Counted from the first letter of the stretch, positions 7,405-16,274 are shown. The stretch is 64,000 nt of DNA from Kitasatospora sp. SolWspMP-SS2h (GCF_003259315.1 NZ_QLLT01000012.1:62001-126000), one strand, 5' to 3'. Numbers and translations are program-made. The notes: generated from the sequence alone by a model not told the origin.

Positions 7405-8436
7405 GTGAACGAGGTCCGTCCCCCCCAGCCCGAGGAGATCGGTGCCGCGGTCCGCCAGGTGCTCGGCGACTCGCTCGGCTACCTGTACCCGGCCGCGCTG
7501 CGGGTCGCGGTCCGGCTGGGCCTGCCCGACCTGCTGCTGTCCGGCCCGCAGAGCGCCGAGCAGCTGGCCAAGACGGTCGGCGCGGACGCCCCGTCGCTGT
7601 ACCGGGTGCTGCGCTTCCTGGCCACCCGCGGCCTGTTCCGCGAGGACGAGGCGGGCGCCTTCCACCTGACCCCGGCCGCGCACGTGCTGCGCTCCGACGT
7701 CCCGTACTCGGTGCGCAGCACCGCGCTGCTGCTGACCGACCGGATGTACTGGGAGTCCACCGGCCGCCTGGAGCAGACCGTCCGGGACGGCCGCACCGCC
7801 TTCGACGGGATCTTCGGCGCCCCGCTCTTCGACCACCTGGCCGCCGTCCCCGAGGACGCCGAGACCTTCAACCGGGGCATCGCCGACCTGTCGGTGATCG
7901 AGCAGGGCGGCATCGCCGACAGCTACGCGTTCCCGGCCGAGGGCACCGTGGTGGACGTCGGCGGCGGCCCCGGCGGCTTCCTGCGCACCGTGCTGACCCG
8001 CCACCCGGGCCTGCGCGGCGTGCTGTACGAGCAGGCGTCGGTGCTGGCCGGGCACGAGCTGGACGACCCGGCGATCGAAGGCCGCTGGGAGACCGCCGAG
8101 GGCGACTTCTTCAGCACCGCTCCGGGCGGCGGCGACCTGTACGTGCTCAAGCGGGTGCTGCACGACTGGGACGACGAGCACTGCCTGCGCATCCTGCGCG
8201 CGGTGCGCGAGGCGATGCCGGAGCACGCCCGGCTGCTGATCGTCGACGCGGTGGTCCCGGCCGGCAACGACCCGCACCCCGGCAAGCTCTACGACATCGC
8301 CATGATGACCATCTTCGACGGCAAGGAGCGCACCGAGCCGGAGTTCGACGCCCTGCTGGCGGCCACCGGCCTGCGCCGGACCCGGACCGTCCCGACGCCG
8401 GGCACGGTGTCGATCGTCGAGGCCGTCCGGGCCTGA
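7405..8436 (+). CDS. SAM-dependent O-methyltransferase (methyltransferase_2 family)
   Basis: A 343-residue class I methyltransferase of the plant-OMT/DmpM/TcmN type. An N-terminal winged-helix dimerisation domain (residues about 10-100, YRVLRFLATRGLF) precedes a Rossmann domain with VVDVGGGPGGFL (about 183) and the LHDWDDE motif bearing the catalytic His (about 258). The GTG at 7405 is chosen because GGAGGA ends 4 bp upstream; an ATG further out at 7336 lacks such a site and lies within the promoter region. It should methylate a hydroxyl in the region-1 product. It is the first gene of an operon with the thioesterase and exporter, behind the SARP operator. Confidence 0.93.
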   Translation: MNEVRPPQPEEIGAAVRQVLGDSLGYLYPAALRVAVRLGLPDLLLSGPQSAEQLAKTVGADAPSLYRVLRFLATRGLFREDEAGAFHLTPAAHVLRSDVPYSVRSTALLLTDRMYWESTGRLEQTVRDGRTAFDGIFGAPLFDHLAAVPEDAETFNRGIADLSVIEQGGIADSYAFPAEGTVVDVGGGPGGFLRTVLTRHPGLRGVLYEQASVLAGHELDDPAIEGRWETAEGDFFSTAPGGGDLYVLKRVLHDWDDEHCLRILRAVREAMPEHARLLIVDAVVPAGNDPHPGKLYDIAMMTIFDGKERTEPEFDALLAATGLRRTRTVPTPGTVSIVEAVRA

Positions 8437-8499
8437 CCCGGGGCCCTCCGCTCCGCCACTGCGCCGTTCCGCCGTTCCGCCGCCGTCCAGGGAGACGCG

Positions 8500-8958
8500 A
8501 TGCCCACTCAGCAGGACCCGGGGACCCCGGAGAGCGCCGGTCCGCCGCGCGGCCGGACCGAACCGGTCTTCGTGCACTTCGACGACCTCGACGCGATGGG
8601 GTTCGTCCACAACTCCCGCTACCCGGTGCTGCTGGAGCACGCGCTGACGGTGTTCTGGGCCCGCGAGGGCTTCACCTTCACCGACGGCCGCTACAGCCGG
8701 CCGGACGTGTTCCTCGCGGTCGCCGAGTTCGCGATCTCCTACCGCAGCCCGATCCGCGGCATCGGCGAGGTCGGCGTGCACTTCTGGATCTCCCGGCTCA
8801 CCGACAGCACCGCCGAGTACGGCTTCCGGGTGCTGTCCGCCGACGGCGGCACGGTGCACGCCGAGGGCCGCCGGGTGCACGTGCGGATCGACCGCGAGAC
8901 CTTCCGACCGACCTCCTGGACACCGGAGTTCCACACCGTGGCGAAGACCCTGCTGTGA
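8500..8958 (+). CDS. Hotdog-fold acyl thioesterase (4HBT family)
   Basis: A 152-residue single hotdog domain. The DDLDAMGFVHNSRYPVLLEHA segment matches the 4-hydroxybenzoyl-CoA thioesterase signature with its catalytic Asp and following Asn/Tyr. These enzymes hydrolyse acyl-CoA or acyl-ACP thioesters. With a discrete KAS/ACP system next door it could release the completed acyl chain. A GGGAGA ribosome site precedes the ATG. The gene ends overlapping the GTG of the MFS gene (GTGA). Confidence 0.9.
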   Translation: MPTQQDPGTPESAGPPRGRTEPVFVHFDDLDAMGFVHNSRYPVLLEHALTVFWAREGFTFTDGRYSRPDVFLAVAEFAISYRSPIRGIGEVGVHFWISRLTDSTAEYGFRVLSADGGTVHAEGRRVHVRIDRETFRPTSWTPEFHTVAKTLL

Positions 8959-10295
8959 CCGGACACCGTACCGACGCCGGGCCCGCCGCCCCCGCCGACA
9001 CCGCCCTCGCCGCCCCGGCCGACGCCCCCGCTGCCGGGCCCGCCGCGCCGTCGCCGGAGCGGGTGGGCCGCGGCTTCGTCGCGGGCATCGCGCTCGCCTC
9101 GCTGGGCCTGTGGGCCGCCCTGTACACGCCCGTCCAGGTGCTGCTGGCCCGGCAGCTGGAGGTGGTCTCCCCCGGCCACAAGGAAGCCTCGCTGGCCCTG
9201 GTGACCGGGATCGGCGCCCTGGTCGCGCTGGTCGCCAACCCACTGGTGGGCGCCCTGTCCGACCGGACCGCCTCGCGGTTCGGCCGGCGCGGGCCGTGGC
9301 TGGCGGGCGGCAGCCTGCTGGGCGCGGCGGGCCTCGGGCTGCTCGCCGGGCAGCACACGGTGGCCGGGCTCGTGGCGGGCTGGGTGCTCGTCCAGCTGGG
9401 CCTGAGCGCGGCGCAGGCCGCGCTGGTCGCGGTGGTGCCGGCCCGGGTGCCGGTCTCCCAGCGGGCCGTGGTGAGCGCCTGGGTGGGGGCCACCCAGCCG
9501 CTGGCGGTGCTGGTCGGCACCGCCGCGGTGACCGGCCTGGCGAGCGACGCGGCCGGCTACCTGGTGCTGCTCGTCCTGCTGCTGGCGGCCCAGCTGCCCT
9601 TCCTGCGCTCCCTGCGCGAGGCCCCGGCCAAGGCGGCGGCGGAGCGGGGCCCGGCGGCGGGCGGCCGGACCGGGCCGCGCGCCCTGCTGCGCTCCTTCCT
9701 GATCAGCCCGCGCCGCCACCCGGACTTCGCGCTGGCCTGGCTGACCCGGCTGCTGATCCAGCTCGGCAACGCCACCGGCACCCTCTACCTGCTGTACTTC
9801 CTGCGCGACCGGATCCACTACGAGACGCTCTTCCCGGGCCGCAAGGCCGAGCAGGGCCTGCTGGTGCTGGTCGGCCTGTATTCGGTGGGCATCGTGCTGG
9901 CGGCCTTCGCGGGCGGCGTCGTCTCGGACCGGATCGGCCGCCGCAAGGCCCCGGTGACGGCGGCCGGCCTGGTCATCGCGGTGGGCGCCGGACTGCTGGC
10001 GGCGGTGCCGACCTGGCCGGTGGCGATCGTCGCGGCGGCGCTGTTCGGGCTCGGCTACGGCGTGTACGTCTCGGTCGACCAGGCGCTGATCACCGAGGTC
10101 CTGCCGGACCCGGAGACCTACGGCAAGGACCTGGGCGTGATCAACGTGGCGGCGGCGCTCCCCCACGTGCTCGGCCCGGCGATCGCCGCCCTGCTGGTCA
10201 CCCACCTGGGCGGCTACCCGGCCCTGTTCGGCACCACGGCGGTGCTCAGCGCCCTCGGCGCGGTCCTGGTCCAGCGCATCCGCGGCGTCCGCTGA
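8955..10295 (+). CDS. MFS transporter
   Basis: A 446-residue major facilitator protein with an Ala/Pro-rich cytoplasmic N-terminus (about 40 residues) and about 12 hydrophobic segments. The loop motif GALSDRTASRFGRRGPW (about residues 100-117) is typical of sugar/drug MFS members, and a second copy (GVVSDRIGRRKAP) marks the half-repeat. The GTG start overlaps the thioesterase stop. As the last gene of the SARP-controlled operon it probably exports the product or gives self-resistance; direction and substrate are inferred. Confidence 0.9.
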   Translation: MTGHRTDAGPAAPADTALAAPADAPAAGPAAPSPERVGRGFVAGIALASLGLWAALYTPVQVLLARQLEVVSPGHKEASLALVTGIGALVALVANPLVGALSDRTASRFGRRGPWLAGGSLLGAAGLGLLAGQHTVAGLVAGWVLVQLGLSAAQAALVAVVPARVPVSQRAVVSAWVGATQPLAVLVGTAAVTGLASDAAGYLVLLVLLLAAQLPFLRSLREAPAKAAAERGPAAGGRTGPRALLRSFLISPRRHPDFALAWLTRLLIQLGNATGTLYLLYFLRDRIHYETLFPGRKAEQGLLVLVGLYSVGIVLAAFAGGVVSDRIGRRKAPVTAAGLVIAVGAGLLAAVPTWPVAIVAAALFGLGYGVYVSVDQALITEVLPDPETYGKDLGVINVAAALPHVLGPAIAALLVTHLGGYPALFGTTAVLSALGAVLVQRIRGVR

Positions 10296-10374
10296 ACCGG
10301 CGCCCACCGGGACGGCGCCCGCCGAGCTACGGACGGGCGGGCGTACGGCCGGGCCCGGGCGGGCGGGGGCCGGG

Positions 10375-10794
10375 TCAGGCGCAGTCGGGGCAGAGGCCGC
10401 GGTAGGTGACCTCGGCGGTGGCGAGGGTGAAGCCGAAGCGTTCGGCGGCGGGGAGGGCGGCGAGCGGGTCGCCGGTGGGGTGGACGTCGCGGACGGTGCC
10501 GCAGCCGGAGCAGACCAGGTGCTGGTGGGGCTGGTGGGCGTTGGGGTCGTAGCGCTTGGCGCGGCCGTCGGTGGCGACCTCGAGGACCTCACCGAGGGTG
10601 ACCAGTTCGCCGAGCGTGTTGTAGACGGTGGCGCGGGAGATCTCGGGGAGGCGGTCGGCGGCGCGGGCGTGCACCTCGTCCGCGGTGAGGTGGACGTGGT
10701 CGCCGTCGAGCACCTCGGCGACCACCCGGCGCTGGGAGGTCAGCCGCCAGCCGCGGGCCCGCAGTCGTTCCAGCAGGTCACTCATCTCGTTCAC
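10375..10794 (-). CDS. Fur-family metalloregulator (PerR/CatR/FurA type)
   Basis: A 139-residue Fur-family repressor. A winged helix (ERLRARGWRLTSQRRVVAEVL, then ISRATVYNTL) is followed by a dimerisation domain with HQHLVCSGCG and a second CxxC (CPDC) at the C-terminus, a likely structural zinc site. It is divergent from katG, and a TAGAC-N3-GTCTA palindrome lies in the katG promoter. This fits the actinomycete pattern of a peroxide-sensing Fur homologue controlling a catalase-peroxidase. In Streptomyces the similar furA is usually co-directional with its catalase-peroxidase, so the divergent order is a small departure. Confidence 0.92.
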   Translation of the reverse strand: MNEMSDLLERLRARGWRLTSQRRVVAEVLDGDHVHLTADEVHARAADRLPEISRATVYNTLGELVTLGEVLEVATDGRAKRYDPNAHQPHQHLVCSGCGTVRDVHPTGDPLAALPAAERFGFTLATAEVTYRGLCPDCA

Positions 10795-10882
10795 TCCATC
10801 AGCTCAACATTCGCCCGAACTGTACAGCGGGTGTCGCCGGACACCCGATTCGAGCGGGACCACCACCCGATTGACCATGTTC

Positions 10883-10910
10883 TTGACTTAGACTTCGTCT
10901 ATCTTAGGAT
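10883..10910 (+). promoter_or_regulatory. katG promoter with an embedded Fur-type operator
   Basis: A near-consensus vegetative promoter: -35 TTGACT (10883-10888), 16-bp spacer, -10 TAGGAT (10905-10910). The inverted repeat TAGAC-TTC-GTCTA (10889-10901) occupies the spacer, so a bound repressor would block polymerase. The unusually AT-rich stretch stands out from its surroundings. It lies 68 bp before the katG ATG; the divergent fur gene starts 88 bp away, so autoregulation is possible. Confidence 0.7.
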
Positions 10911-10977
10911 CTGTTCCGGCGAACAGCCAAGGTGCCCGTCGCAGAACGTGATCCGCCCGACCCGGAGGGACGTCCCC

Positions 10978-13200
10978 ATGCCCGAGAACGACGACGCCAT
11001 CGTCACCGACCCCAAGTCCGAGGGTGCGGGCGGCTGCCCGGTCGCGCACGGCCGGGCCGCCCATCCGACCCAGGGCGGCGGCAACCAGCAGTGGTGGCCG
11101 CGCCGGCTGAACCTGAAGATCCTGGCGAAGAACCCGGCGGTGGCGAACCCGCTGGGCGCGGACTTCGACTACCCGGCGGCCTTCGCCTCGCTCGACCTGC
11201 CGGCCGTCAAGCGCGACATCGAGACGGTGCTGACCACCTCGCAGGACTGGTGGCCGGCCGACTTCGGCCACTACGGCCCGCTGATCGTCCGGATGGCCTG
11301 GCACAGCGCCGGCACCTACCGGATCACCGACGGCCGCGGCGGCGCGGGCGCCGGCCAGCAGCGCTTCGCCCCGCTCAACTCCTGGCCGGACAACGCCAAC
11401 CTGGACAAGGCCCGCCGCCTGCTCTGGCCGGTGAAGCAGAAGTACGGCCAGGCGCTGTCCTGGGCCGACCTGCTGATCCTGTCGGGCAACGTGGCGCTGG
11501 AGTCGATGGGCTTCGAGACCTTCGGCTTCGGCGGCGGCCGGGCGGACGTCTGGGAGGCCGACGAGGACGTGTACTGGGGCCCGGAGACCACCTGGCTGGG
11601 TGACGAGCGCTACACCGGGGACCGCCACCTGGAGGAGCCGCTGGGCGCCGTCCAGATGGGCCTGATCTACGTCAACCCGGAGGGCCCCAACGGCAACCCG
11701 GACCCGGTCGCGGCGGCCCGCGACATCCGCGAGACCTTCCGCCGGATGGCGATGAACGACGAGGAGACCGTCGCGCTGATCGCCGGCGGCCACACCTTCG
11801 GCAAGACCCACGGCGCGGGCCCGGCGGACAACGTCGGCGACGACCCCGAGGGCGCGGCGCTGGAGGAGCAGGGCCTGGGCTGGAAGAGCAGCTACGGCTC
11901 CGGCAAGGGCGCCGACGCGATCACCTCCGGCCTGGAGGTGACCTGGACGAACACGCCCACCGCCTGGGACAACTCCTTCTTCGAGATCCTGTTCGGCCAC
12001 GAGTGGGAGCTGACCAAGTCCCCGGCCGGCGCGCACCAGTGGAAGCCGAAGGACGGCGCCGGCGCGGGCACCGTGCCGGACGCCTTCGACCCGGCCAAGA
12101 AGCACGCCCCGCAGATGCTCACCACCGACCTGTCGCTGCGCTTCGACCCGGTGTACGAGCAGATCTCCCGCCGCTTCCTGAACGACCCGGCGGCGTTCGC
12201 GGACGCCTTCGCCCGGGCCTGGTACAAGCTGACGCACCGCGACATGGGCCCGGTCGTCCGCTACCTCGGCCCCGAGGTCCCGTCCGAGGAACTGCTCTGG
12301 CAGGACCCGCTGCCGGCCGCCCAGGGCGAGCCGGTCGACGCGGCGGACGTGGCGGCGCTCAAGGCGAAGCTGCTGGACTCCGGTCTGACCACCGCCCAGC
12401 TGGTGTCCACCGCGTGGGCCTCGGCGGCGTCCTTCCGCGGCAGCGACAAGCGCGGCGGCGCGAACGGCGCCCGGGTCCGGCTGGAGCCGCAGCGCGGCTG
12501 GGAGGTCAACGACCCGGAGCAGCTGGCGCAGGTGCTGCGGGTGCTGGAGGGCGTGCAGCAGGAGTTCAACGCGCGGGGCGGCAAGCAGGTCTCGCTGGCC
12601 GACCTGATCGTGCTGGGCGGCACCGCGGCGGTCGAGCGGGCCGCGAAGGAGGGCGGCGTCGAGGTCGAGGTGGGCTTCCGCCCGGGCCGGGTGGACGCCA
12701 CCCAGGAGAAGACCGACGTCGAGTCGTTCGCCGCGCTGGAGCCGCAGGCCGACGGGTTCCGCAACTACCAGGGCAAGGGCACCCGGCTGCCGGCCGAGTA
12801 CCTGCTGGTGGACCGGGCCAACCTGCTGAACCTGTCCGCCCCCGAGCTGACCGTCCTGGTCGGCGGCCTGCGGGTGCTGGGCGCCAACACCGGCGGCTCG
12901 CAGCACGGCGTGCTCACCGAGCGCCCGGGCACGCTGTCCAACGACTTCTTCGTCAACCTGCTGGACCTGGGCACCGTCTGGGCCCCGGTCGCCTCCGACC
13001 ACACGGTGTACGAGGGCCGGGACGCCTCCGGCGCGGTGAAGTGGACCGGCACCCGGGCCGACCTGGTGTTCGGCTCCAACTCGGAGCTGCGGGCGCTGGC
13101 CGAGGTGTACGCCTCGGACGACGCCAAGGAGAAGTTCGTCGAGGACTTCGCCGCCGCCTGGACGAAGGTCATGGAGCTGGACCGCTTCGACCTGGCGTGA
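10978..13200 (+). CDS. katG: Catalase-peroxidase
   Basis: A 740-residue bifunctional heme catalase-peroxidase that destroys H2O2 in the cytoplasm. The distal site RMAWHSAGTYR (Arg/Trp/His near residue 108), the proximal heme ligand in AGGHTFGKTHGA (near 272) and the duplicated C-terminal half are all present. Length is normal. The ATG at 10978 has a CGGAGGGA ribosome site 7-14 bp upstream; the frame is open further upstream but that part overlaps the promoter and the fur gene. It is controlled by the promoter/operator at 10883-10910 and ends at a 19-bp hairpin. Confidence 0.97.
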   Translation: MPENDDAIVTDPKSEGAGGCPVAHGRAAHPTQGGGNQQWWPRRLNLKILAKNPAVANPLGADFDYPAAFASLDLPAVKRDIETVLTTSQDWWPADFGHYGPLIVRMAWHSAGTYRITDGRGGAGAGQQRFAPLNSWPDNANLDKARRLLWPVKQKYGQALSWADLLILSGNVALESMGFETFGFGGGRADVWEADEDVYWGPETTWLGDERYTGDRHLEEPLGAVQMGLIYVNPEGPNGNPDPVAAARDIRETFRRMAMNDEETVALIAGGHTFGKTHGAGPADNVGDDPEGAALEEQGLGWKSSYGSGKGADAITSGLEVTWTNTPTAWDNSFFEILFGHEWELTKSPAGAHQWKPKDGAGAGTVPDAFDPAKKHAPQMLTTDLSLRFDPVYEQISRRFLNDPAAFADAFARAWYKLTHRDMGPVVRYLGPEVPSEELLWQDPLPAAQGEPVDAADVAALKAKLLDSGLTTAQLVSTAWASAASFRGSDKRGGANGARVRLEPQRGWEVNDPEQLAQVLRVLEGVQQEFNARGGKQVSLADLIVLGGTAAVERAAKEGGVEVEVGFRPGRVDATQEKTDVESFAALEPQADGFRNYQGKGTRLPAEYLLVDRANLLNLSAPELTVLVGGLRVLGANTGGSQHGVLTERPGTLSNDFFVNLLDLGTVWAPVASDHTVYEGRDASGAVKWTGTRADLVFGSNSELRALAEVYASDDAKEKFVEDFAAAWTKVMELDRFDLA

Positions 13201-13209
13201 GGGTGAGCC

Positions 13210-13251
13210 GGCGGAGGGCCCGGACCGCACCGGCGGTCCGGGCCCTCCGCC
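13210..13251. terminator. Bidirectional hairpin terminator after katG
   Basis: A perfect 19-bp stem (13210-13228 with 13233-13251) with a 4-base loop, between the convergent katG and dimethylargininase genes. Confidence 0.8.
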
Positions 13252-13257
13252 GTGCCG

Positions 13258-14067
13258 TCAGCGGCGCAGCTCCAGGGTGCAGCACTTGACCGCGCCGCCG
13301 GCCCGGAGCAGTTCGGTCAGGTCGACGCCGATCGGGGTGAAGCCGCGTTCGCGCAGCCGCTCGGCCAGGCCGACGGCGGCCTCCGGGAGGACGACGTGCG
13401 CGCCGTCGGAGACCGCGTTCAGGCCGAACACCCGGGCGTCGTCGGCGTCGGCCAGCAGCGCGTCGGGGTAGAGGCGCTCCAGGACCGCCCGGGAGGCGGC
13501 GTCGAAGGCCGGCGGGTGGTACATGATCTCGGTGTCGCTGAGCACCGCGAGCGCGGTGTCCAGGTGGTAGTAGCGGGGGTCGACCAGCCGCAGGGTGACC
13601 ACCTCGCGGCCGAGGAACTCGCGGGCCTCGGCGTGCGCGGCGGTCTCGGTGCGGAAGCCGGTGCCGGCCAGGACGCGCTCGCCGGCCACCAGCAGGTCGC
13701 CCTCGCCCTCGTTGGTCCGCTCGGCGTCCTTGACCCGCCAGCCGCGCTCGCGGAACCAGTCGGCGTACGCGGGGCCCTCGGCGGCCCGTTCGGGGTGGCG
13801 GAAGCGGGCGCCGAGCACCCGGCCGTCGAGCGTGGTGGCGCCGTTGGCGGCGAACACCATGTCGGGCAGGCCGGGCAGCGGCTCGATCAGCTCCACGGTG
13901 TGGCCCAGGCGCCGGAACAGCGCGTGCAGCTGGTCCCACTGGGCCAGCGCGGTGCCGGTGTCGGTGGGCTTGGCCGGGTCCATCCACGGGTTGATGGAGT
14001 AGTCGACGGTGAAGTGCGCGGGCCGGCACATCAGGTAGTGGCGCGGGGTCGCGGTTCGCGGCGACAC
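13258..14067 (-). CDS. ddaH: Dimethylargininase (NG,NG-dimethylarginine dimethylaminohydrolase)
   Basis: A 269-residue member of the guanidino-modifying (pentein) family that hydrolyses methylated arginines to citrulline. Family marks are DMVFAANGATTLDG, the ERTNEGEGDLLV acidic loop, the catalytic His in PRYYHLDTAL and the nucleophilic Cys near the C-terminus (GGAVKCCTLELR). The GTG at 14067 is preferred because GGAAGGAG stands 8 bp upstream; the open frame extends further but without a ribosome site. It lies 91 bp after the oxidase gene and may be co-transcribed with it or be an ordinary housekeeping neighbour. A role in the N-N cluster is not shown. Confidence 0.9.
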   Translation of the reverse strand: MSPRTATPRHYLMCRPAHFTVDYSINPWMDPAKPTDTGTALAQWDQLHALFRRLGHTVELIEPLPGLPDMVFAANGATTLDGRVLGARFRHPERAAEGPAYADWFRERGWRVKDAERTNEGEGDLLVAGERVLAGTGFRTETAAHAEAREFLGREVVTLRLVDPRYYHLDTALAVLSDTEIMYHPPAFDAASRAVLERLYPDALLADADDARVFGLNAVSDGAHVVLPEAAVGLAERLRERGFTPIGVDLTELLRAGGAVKCCTLELRR

Positions 14068-14158
14068 GGTGGTGTCTCCTTCCGGGGCGGGACGGAACGG
14101 CCGACGGTCGGTCGGGGGCGTTCCGTGCGCGGGCACGTGCGGTTCCGCACGTGCGGTT

Positions 14159-15511
14159 TCAGCTGCCGATGGACTGCGGGAAGGCGAACAGCCGGTCCGG
14201 GTCGTGGCGCTGCTTGGTGGCCACCAACCGGGGGTAGTTGGCACCGTGGTAGGCGTCGCGCCAGCCCCGCAGGTCCGGATCGGTGAAGTTCAGGTAGGCG
14301 CCGCCGGTCGCGTGCGCGGCGATCAGGTGGTCGAGTCCGGCCAGCCAGTCCAGGTGCGGGGCCGGGTCCTCGCCCGGCAGCCAGGAGGTGTCCAGGCTGA
14401 CCAGGTACTGCGCGTCGCGGTGGACGAAGGCGGTGGCCGCCGGGTCGACCCGGTTGATCGCCCCGCCCCAGCCGAACAGCGCGAACCCGCAGCCGTCGGC
14501 GTTGCCGCCGGGCGGCGCGGCGGCCAGGTGCGCCAGCGCGGCGGCCAGTGCGGCGGGCGGCAGCGGGCGGGCCGCGAAGTGGGTGCGGACGGCGAACGCG
14601 CCGCCGCTGGTCTCGTGCCGCAGGTGGTCCATCGCGTCCCAGAAGGCCCGGTCGGCGATCTCCGCGCGCAGCGGCGGCCCGGCGGCGAACGCCGGGGCGA
14701 GCAGCGCGCGCAGCTCGGCGGCCGGGCCCAGGTGCAGGCCGACGGTGGAGACCAGGGTCCGGCCGCCGGAGGTGGCGACGCCCAGCCGCAGCGAGGTCTC
14801 CTCGGGCGCGGTGAGCATCAGCTCCTGGACGGCCGGCAGCACGTGCTCGGCGTGCTCGGCCTCCCAGAGCAGCAGGCAGGTGGACGCGGCGGGGGCCTCG
14901 ACGGCCTGGAAGGTCAGGTCGAGGTTGATCCCGAAGTTGCCGCCGCCACCGCCCCGGCAGGCCCAGTACAGGTCCTCGTTGCGGTCCGCGTCGCAGGTCA
15001 GGACGGTGCCGTCGGCGGTGGCCAGGGTGGTGGCGCGCAGCGTGTCGGCGGTCAGTCCGAACCGGCGGGAGGTGGCGGCGGAGCCGCCGCCGAGCGCCAG
15101 CCCGGCGATCCCCACCCCGGCGCCGTTGCCGAGCGGCAGCGCGAGGCCGTGCGGGCGCAGCGCGGCGTACAGCGCGCCGGTCAGCACGCCGCCGCCGACG
15201 GTGACCCGTCCGGTCGCCGGGTCGACGGTGATCGCGTCGAGGGCCCGCAGGTCCACCACCAGGCCGGAGTTGACGGAGTTCCCGGCGTACGAGTGCCCGC
15301 CGCCGCGCGGCACGATCGGCACCGCGTGGTCGCGGGCCCAGTTGATGGCCCGCAGCACGTCCGGCGGGCCGGCGGCCCGCAGCACGGCGGTGGGCGTGCG
15401 GTCGGCCCAGCGTTCGTTGAAGGCCGCGGAGGACTCGTGGAAGGCGCCGTCCCCGGGGCGCAGCAGCGGGCCGGCGGTGTGCTTGTCGAGCAGCGCCCAG
15501 TCGGCGGTCAC
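14159..15511 (-). CDS. FAD-linked oxidase (berberine-bridge / BBE family)
   Basis: A 450-residue PCMH-type flavoprotein. The FAD-binding segment PRGGGHSYAGNS contains the His used for covalent flavin attachment (about residue 70). The position that carries a second covalent Cys in bicovalent enzymes reads LGNGAGVGIAGLALGGG, so attachment is probably through His alone. The C-terminal BBE motif YHGANYPRLVATKQRHDPDRLFAFPQSI is intact. Such enzymes catalyse oxidative cyclisation or alcohol oxidation of metabolites. GTGA overlap with the upstream 115-residue gene places it in the minus-strand cluster. Confidence 0.92.
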   Translation of the reverse strand: MTADWALLDKHTAGPLLRPGDGAFHESSAAFNERWADRTPTAVLRAAGPPDVLRAINWARDHAVPIVPRGGGHSYAGNSVNSGLVVDLRALDAITVDPATGRVTVGGGVLTGALYAALRPHGLALPLGNGAGVGIAGLALGGGSAATSRRFGLTADTLRATTLATADGTVLTCDADRNEDLYWACRGGGGGNFGINLDLTFQAVEAPAASTCLLLWEAEHAEHVLPAVQELMLTAPEETSLRLGVATSGGRTLVSTVGLHLGPAAELRALLAPAFAAGPPLRAEIADRAFWDAMDHLRHETSGGAFAVRTHFAARPLPPAALAAALAHLAAAPPGGNADGCGFALFGWGGAINRVDPAATAFVHRDAQYLVSLDTSWLPGEDPAPHLDWLAGLDHLIAAHATGGAYLNFTDPDLRGWRDAYHGANYPRLVATKQRHDPDRLFAFPQSIGS

Positions 15512-15855
15512 GGGGCGATCTCCTCGATGGTGGAGGTGCCGGTGCCGGGGGTGGGGCCGTAGCGCTCCCAGGTCTCGTGCAGGCGGATGCGGCCGTCGGG
15601 GGTGAGGGTGGGGGTGTTGTGGGTGCGGCCGCAGACGATCTGGCCGTCGGTGAGGACGAAGGTGTAGCCCATGGCGAGGGTGCCGTCGGGCTGGCGGGTG
15701 CCGGCGGTCCAGCCGCGCTGGACGGTGCCGCCGGTGACCTCGCCCCAGACCAGGTCGCCCTGCTGGTGGTAGACGGCGACGGTGCGGCGGTCGCCGTCGG
15801 GGGCGTGGAAGCGGCGGCCGTCGTAGTCGAGCGGGGCGGGGTGGCGGGGGTTCAC
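15508..15855 (-). CDS. Small conserved protein, often mislabelled N-acetylglutamate synthase
   Basis: A 115-residue beta-rich protein beginning with PLDYDGRRFHAPDGDRRTVAVYHQQGDLVWGEV-type features (an ordered set of Tyr/Gly motifs) and ending in RLHETWERYG...GTSTIEEI. This matches a widespread small family of unproven function that databases often call n-acetylglutamate synthase; nothing here resembles a GNAT acetyltransferase. The GTG start overlaps the cupin stop (GTGA) and its stop overlaps the oxidase start, so it is translated with both. A small-ligand-binding role is possible but not supported directly. Confidence 0.85.
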   Translation of the reverse strand: MNPRHPAPLDYDGRRFHAPDGDRRTVAVYHQQGDLVWGEVTGGTVQRGWTAGTRQPDGTLAMGYTFVLTDGQIVCGRTHNTPTLTPDGRIRLHETWERYGPTPGTGTSTIEEIAP

Positions 15856-16202
15856 GCCTGCCACCAGATGGCGTAGTAGGCGAAGTCGGTGTCGTGCGGG
15901 TTGGCGACGGCGTGGTCGGTGTCGGCGGGGAGCAGGACGAGGTCGCCGGCGGCGATGGGGTGGCTGCCGTCGGCGGTGCGGACCTCGCCGCGGCCGCTCA
16001 TGCAGATGAAGAGTTCGCGTTCGGTGTGCTGGTGGGTGTCGGTGAGGTCGCCGGGGCGCAGCACGCACCAGGCGCCGTGGAAGGGGGTGGTCAACTCGCC
16101 CCAGGGGTGCAGGAGTTTCAGGTCGAGTCCGTGGGCGCGTTCGAGCTGCCGGGGTTCCTGGCGGCGGATCACCAGGCCGGGCGGCGGGCCGTTCTCGGGC
16201 AT
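15852..16202 (-). CDS. Free-standing cupin, candidate N-N bond-forming partner
   Basis: A 116-residue single cupin. Both cupin motifs are complete: THQHTERELFICMSGRG gives H-x-H-x3-E-x6-G (metal ligands near residues 57, 59 and 63), and GDLVLLPADTDHAVAN gives the second His (near 97). In hydrazine-forming systems (Spb40, Tri28, PyrN) a zinc cupin fused to a MetRS-like domain makes the N-N bond between N6-hydroxylysine and an amino acid. The MetRS-like protein of this cluster (26312-27859) has no cupin, so this protein could be the missing half supplied in trans. It could also be an unrelated small cupin. Confidence 0.88.
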   Translation of the reverse strand: MPENGPPPGLVIRRQEPRQLERAHGLDLKLLHPWGELTTPFHGAWCVLRPGDLTDTHQHTERELFICMSGRGEVRTADGSHPIAAGDLVLLPADTDHAVANPHDTDFAYYAIWWQA

Positions 16203-16274
16203 GGCGGGGCTCCGTTCGGCGGAGGCGGTGGCAAAGGGGCGGAGGTGGGGGTGGGGAGGGCGCGGGTCGGCGGG

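Noticed and set aside
10480..10977. N-terminal extension of katG into the fur gene
   Set aside because: It would cross the katG promoter and operator; the ATG at 10978 has a good ribosome site and standard length.
13258..14067. Dimethylargininase as part of the N-N pathway
   Set aside because: The gap is only 91 bp, but ddaH is a common stand-alone Streptomyces gene and no guanidine chemistry is needed by the proposed pathway.
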